Origin: Chthonomonadaceae bacterium
GTDB lineage: Bacteria; Armatimonadota; Fimbriimonadia; Fimbriimonadales; Fimbriimonadaceae
Length of the DNA stretch: 64,000 nt
Direction: 5' to 3'
Assembly: GCA_015709495.1 (NCBI GenBank)
Contig: CP054189.1
Span: forward strand, 1,054,001 to 1,118,000
The position numbers and the translations under genes were made by a program. Shown in pieces: positions 60,801 to 64,000 of this stretch (position 1 is the first letter of the stretch; each line of letters opens with the position of its first letter). The notes below the pieces were generated by a model that made no database searches, was not told the origin of the DNA, and saw only the letters and a list, made by a program, of their open reading frames with translations.

Positions 60801-62768
60801 ATGTCCACGATTTCCGCCAACAAAGCTTTCAACAAGATCGACTTCTTGCGGTTGATGATGCTCAGCCGCGAAGGCGACCGTCGTGAGGGGATCCTGCTTC
60901 GGCAAAGCAAGGGTTGGTTCCAGGTTGGGGGCCTGGGCCACGAGGCGCTCGCGTCCCTGGCCTTCAGCATGCGCCCCGGCGACTACGTTTTTCCCTACTA
61001 CCGAAGCAGGGCTTTGATGCTCGCCCGCGGCATGACGAATCGAGACTTGGCGCTGGCCTACTATGCCAAGAGGGACTCGAGCTCGCGCGGCCGCCAGATG
61101 CCGGGGCACTTCAGTTCGCGCAAGCTCAACGTCTTTAGCGTGCCCACTCCGACGGGCGCCAACCTGATCCCCGCTTGCGGAGCCGCTTGGGGTATGAAGC
61201 TCTCGAACGACCCGTCGGTAGCCCTTGCGAGCGTCGGCGACGCGGCCTCGCGTCAGGGCGAGTTTTACGAAGCCGTCTCCTTCGCCGTTCAAGAGAACTT
61301 GCCCGTCGTGATCATGGTTGAGGACAACAAGTACGGGATCTCGACTCCGACGGAGAAGTTCCTGCCCTTCAACCTTGGAATCATCAACCCCGAGATCGTG
61401 ACCCACGTCAACGCCCGCTACGCCGAGCAGGTGTATGAAGCTGGCGCTGTCGCTTTTGAGAAGGCCCGGTCGGGCAGAGGGCCGACGGTGCTATGGTGCG
61501 ACCTTGACCGGTTGGGCAGCCACACGAGCTCCGACGACCATCGAGTCTATCGCGACCTCGAAGAGATCGAGGAGATGCAAAAGCGAGACCCGATCCTTTT
61601 GCTCAAGCAAGAGTTGATCGCCTCGGGCGAACTGACCGAAGACGAGTTCGATCGGATTCACCAAGAACTGGTCAAAGAGGTCGATGAGGACTACCAGTGG
61701 GCGGAGGCCGCCGAAGACCCGCGCGCCGAGGATGTCGAAGCGGCGAATTTTGGAGAGCCCGCGCCCGCCTTGAAGCCCCCCCTTGCGGCAGGTCAGAAAA
61801 CGACGATGGTGCAGGCCATCAACCAAACGCTCCGCAAAGCCCTCGAAGACGACCCGAAAGTCATCGTTTTCGGCGAAGACATCGAGGACCCGAAGGGCGG
61901 CGTGTTTGGGATCACCAAAGGCCTCAGTTCCGAGTTCCCCAAGCAGGTGTTCAACGCGCCGCTTGCCGAAGCGACCATCGTCGGGGTGGCTGTCGGACTC
62001 GCCGCGTACGGAATGAAGCCTGTGTTCGAGTTGCAGTTCGTCGACTTCATCTCGCCGGGCTGGAATCAGGTTGTGACGAATCTGTCCACTCTGCGCTGGC
62101 GAACGTTTGGCGACTGGAAATGCCCCTGCGTGATCTACGCGCCCTGTGGCGCTTACCTTCCTGGAGGCTCGCTTTGGCACTCGATGTCGGGTGAGGGATA
62201 TCTTGCCCACACGACCGGGCTGAAGGTGGCGATGCCGAGCGCGCCCGAAGACGCTGCAGGGCTCTTCTGGACAGCGATCCACTCCGACGACCCTACGTTC
62301 GTACTCGTGCCTAAGCACATCTTCCGTAAGCAGGCCGAGGTGAGCTCGGTCGAACCAGTTCCTTTGGGAAAGGCGAAGGTGCTCCGGGAGGGCGCCGACG
62401 TCACACTGGTGACCTACGGCAATTGCACGGAACTGGCGGAGGACGCCGCGCGGCAACTCGAAGGCGAGGCGGGCGTCGAGATCATCGACATTCGTACTAT
62501 CGTTCCCTGCGACTACGAAACGATCACTCGATCGGTCGAAAAGACCGGCAGGCTGGTCGTCGTATTCGAGGACAACCGCACGGCTGGGTTCGGGCAGACG
62601 ATCGTCGCGGAGATGACCTCCATCCCCGAACGCTGGAATCTGTTCCTCTCGCCCCCGCAGGTGGTCGCCAGGAAGGACGTTCCTATCGGATTCAACCCCA
62701 TCTACGAGTACGCGGCCTTGCCTTCGGTCGAGGATGTGGTCGCAGCGATCCGCGTTACGATGGAGTAG
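60801..62768 (+). CDS. fused E1 alpha-beta 2-oxoacid dehydrogenase (branched-chain/pyruvate type)
   Basis: This 655-residue protein joins both E1 chains. The alpha part (1-340) has the YYRSRALMLARG substrate region and the thiamine-binding segment GDAASRQGEF...VMVEDNKYG, where GDA replaces the usual GDG. The beta part (340-655) has FGEDIEDPKGGVFGITKGL, PLAEATIVGVAVGLAAYGMKPVFELQFVDFI and LVTYGN (the C-terminal transketolase domain). In most bacteria the chains are separate genes; fused versions are known in some groups. It decarboxylates a 2-oxo acid for E2. No E2 or E3 gene follows, so the complex partners are elsewhere. Confidence 0.9.
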   Translation: MSTISANKAFNKIDFLRLMMLSREGDRREGILLRQSKGWFQVGGLGHEALASLAFSMRPGDYVFPYYRSRALMLARGMTNRDLALAYYAKRDSSSRGRQMPGHFSSRKLNVFSVPTPTGANLIPACGAAWGMKLSNDPSVALASVGDAASRQGEFYEAVSFAVQENLPVVIMVEDNKYGISTPTEKFLPFNLGIINPEIVTHVNARYAEQVYEAGAVAFEKARSGRGPTVLWCDLDRLGSHTSSDDHRVYRDLEEIEEMQKRDPILLLKQELIASGELTEDEFDRIHQELVKEVDEDYQWAEAAEDPRAEDVEAANFGEPAPALKPPLAAGQKTTMVQAINQTLRKALEDDPKVIVFGEDIEDPKGGVFGITKGLSSEFPKQVFNAPLAEATIVGVAVGLAAYGMKPVFELQFVDFISPGWNQVVTNLSTLRWRTFGDWKCPCVIYAPCGAYLPGGSLWHSMSGEGYLAHTTGLKVAMPSAPEDAAGLFWTAIHSDDPTFVLVPKHIFRKQAEVSSVEPVPLGKAKVLREGADVTLVTYGNCTELAEDAARQLEGEAGVEIIDIRTIVPCDYETITRSVEKTGRLVVVFEDNRTAGFGQTIVAEMTSIPERWNLFLSPPQVVARKDVPIGFNPIYEYAALPSVEDVVAAIRVTME

Positions 62769-62780
62769 CCCGTGGGCCAA

Positions 62781-62813
62781 GAAAAAGCAGAGAGCCCTAG
62801 TAAGGGGGCTCCC
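62781..62813 (-). terminator. Rho-independent terminator of the PEP-CTERM gene
   Basis: On the minus strand GAGCCCCCTTACTAGGGCTC forms a hairpin followed by TCTGC and five T. It lies between two converging genes and could serve the PEP-CTERM gene; forward termination would lack T residues. Confidence 0.6.
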
Positions 62814-62845
62814 TGCCGCTGAGTTGTCGCTGAAGCGAAGAAGGC

Positions 62846-63439
62846 TTACGCCGACTTGCGACGACGGACGAGGGCGAGCGCCGCGAGTCCGAGCGCGCTG
62901 AGAGTCGCCGGCTCGGGGACGGCCACGACCTCTAGGTTGTCCCAGTACATATTGTTGAATCCGGCATAGCCGATGTTATAGAACTGAACCGACAAGATCG
63001 GGGTCAGCGAGCTTACGCCGAGCGTCGCGAAATCAGGAATCGACTCCCAAGTGTCCCAAAACACATAGTCGGAATCGAGGATCGCTCCCGTTCCACCTGC
63101 GCCCGCGTAGGCGATCATGTAGAGGTCGTCCGCATCCGCGTTGTAGTCCGACGCTTGGATGCTGGCGCTGTAAATGGCGACGGAGAAGTCGACCGTCACC
63201 GGAGTCGCCGAACTCGTATACGGCAGCAACGACTGGGAACCCCACGAACCGACGCCGGGGTTGCCGACGATGTCCATTGGATCGCCACCCTGCGAGAACG
63301 TAGCGGTGACGCCGCCCGACGTTTCCGAGAATGAAGTGTGCGAGCCGCCGGCGACGGTCTCGAAGCCAAAGAGTTGCGCCTGGGCAGCCCCAAACGTACC
63401 GACGGCCACGCAAAGGGCCGCCAAACGAAGATTTCTCAT
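62846..63439 (-). CDS. PEP-CTERM sorting-domain protein
   Basis: This 197-residue secreted protein has a signal peptide MRNLRLAALCVAVGTFGAAQA. The mature part begins FGFETVAGGSHTSF and is Gly/Ser/Asp-rich, with FYNIGYAGFNNMYWDNLEVVAV near the end, a pattern seen in jelly-roll carbohydrate-binding PEP-CTERM proteins. The end is VPEPATLSALGLAALALVRRRKSA. AAGGAG precedes the ATG at 63439; an in-frame start at 63511 is not supported. It is the third PEP-CTERM protein in the window. Confidence 0.85.
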   Translation of the reverse strand: MRNLRLAALCVAVGTFGAAQAQLFGFETVAGGSHTSFSETSGGVTATFSQGGDPMDIVGNPGVGSWGSQSLLPYTSSATPVTVDFSVAIYSASIQASDYNADADDLYMIAYAGAGGTGAILDSDYVFWDTWESIPDFATLGVSSLTPILSVQFYNIGYAGFNNMYWDNLEVVAVPEPATLSALGLAALALVRRRKSA

Positions 63440-63569
63440 GTTGTACTCCTTTCGAAACGAGATAACACTCGGCGGCAAGGACCGCCAATAGGGAATTGTC
63501 CGGCGGAGCACAAATCGTGAACTCTTTGTTGAGAAACCCGTAAAGTTATCGGGCTCGTAGACTGAGTTC

Positions 63570-64000
63570 TCAGTCGGCGACGGGTTGCGCAGAAACGTCG
63601 AGCATTCGATCGAGGGCTAACCTTGCGTTCGCTCGGACCTCGGACGGCACGGCGACCTCATTGACCACTCTGCCCTCCGCCAGGTTCTCCAAGGCCCAAA
63701 GCAAGAACGAAGGGTGGATGCGGTACATCGTCGAACACGGACAAACTTGCGGATCGAGGCAGAAGATCGTACGGTCCGGCATGGCCTTCGCCAGCCTTGA
63801 AACGAGGTTGATCTCCGTACCCACCGCCCACGTCGATCCGGTCTCGGATTGCAGGATCGTCTCGATGATGTACTGCGTCGAGCCCACGAAGTCGGCCTGA
63901 CGCACCACGTCCAACGTACATTCCGGGTGCACGATCACCTGGATCTCGGGATGCTGCTCCCTCGCTTGAGCCACCTGCTCGACGGTGAATCTCATGTGGA
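63570..64000 (-). CDS. nadA: quinolinate synthase NadA, C-terminal part (runs off the window)
   Basis: About 143 C-terminal residues are visible; the reading frame continues past base 64000 (HMRFTVEQV precedes the first Met). VIVHPECTLDVV, FVGSTQYI, GTEINLVSRLAKAMPDRTIFCLDPQVCPCSTMYRIHPSFLLWALENLAEG match NadA, including cysteines of the 4Fe-4S cluster. NadA condenses iminoaspartate and dihydroxyacetone phosphate into quinolinate for NAD. The N-terminal domains lie outside this window. Confidence 0.93.
   Translation of the reverse strand, partial: HMRFTVEQVAQAREQHPEIQVIVHPECTLDVVRQADFVGSTQYIIETILQSETGSTWAVGTEINLVSRLAKAMPDRTIFCLDPQVCPCSTMYRIHPSFLLWALENLAEGRVVNEVAVPSEVRANARLALDRMLDVSAQPVAD

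Overview
The window reads as chromosomal DNA from a high-GC, free-living bacterium. I infer the Armatimonadota (Fimbriimonadales-like). The clues are three secreted proteins with PEP-CTERM tails that end in short Arg-rich runs, DUF1559-like pseudopilin proteins, GTG/TTG starts mixed with strong AAGGAG sites, and type IV pilus-like PilC pairs. This placement is inference; no rRNA gene is present to settle it.

Layout. 0.1-7.4 kb (+): folK, two PilC/GspF membrane proteins, a membrane J-protein, efp, a Cys-rich membrane protein, an RtcA-fold protein lacking the cyclase histidine, and a small receiver-like protein. 7.7-10.2 kb: an orphan CoA-transferase alpha subunit, a DinB-like protein, and a NarL-type regulator with a pseudopilin-like partner. 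10.3-14.4 kb (+): a peptide-type ABC ATPase directly followed by a sugar ABC transporter (binding lipoprotein and two permeases) that has no ATPase of its own. 14.4-22.6 kb (-): MacB-like permease, MacA-like adaptor, TolC, purA, a Kbl-type PLP enzyme and small proteins. 22.6-27.1 kb (-): a 1489-residue beta-helix protein ending in a degenerate two-helix ion-channel module. 27.2-35.1 kb: a phospholipase C-like/VWA protein, two PEP-CTERM proteins and a secreted GH20 hexosaminidase. tRNA-Lys lies at 35.2 kb.

35.3-49.4 kb is an accessory zone between tRNA-Lys and tRNA-Pro. It holds unusual J-proteins, transposase scraps, a DUF262/DUF1524 nuclease with an AlbA_2 ATPase-like partner, the tail of a type III restriction subunit, a second AONS-like enzyme with an XRE regulator, and several families of degenerate interspersed repeats. 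At its right end is a compact element of about 3.0 kb bounded by a perfect 50-bp direct repeat of the 3' half of tRNA-Pro. It carries only three overlapping genes: DUF1848, TcmP (methyltransferase-like) and DUF5131 (three-Cys motif). A decayed DUF5131 tail just outside the left repeat suggests that elements of this kind entered the same tRNA gene more than once. This is my leading candidate for an undescribed mobile system.

49.6-64 kb returns to core genes. Cell-envelope sugar genes come first (sugar transferase, glmS, nucleotide-sugar dehydrogenase, then a UbiA-SDR-DprE1-like trio resembling the mycobacterial decaprenyl-phosphoryl-arabinose pathway). They are followed by nrnA, truB, a DUF2752 protein, a D-cysteine desulfhydrase-like enzyme, a fused E1 alpha-beta 2-oxoacid dehydrogenase, a PEP-CTERM protein and the 3' end of nadA.
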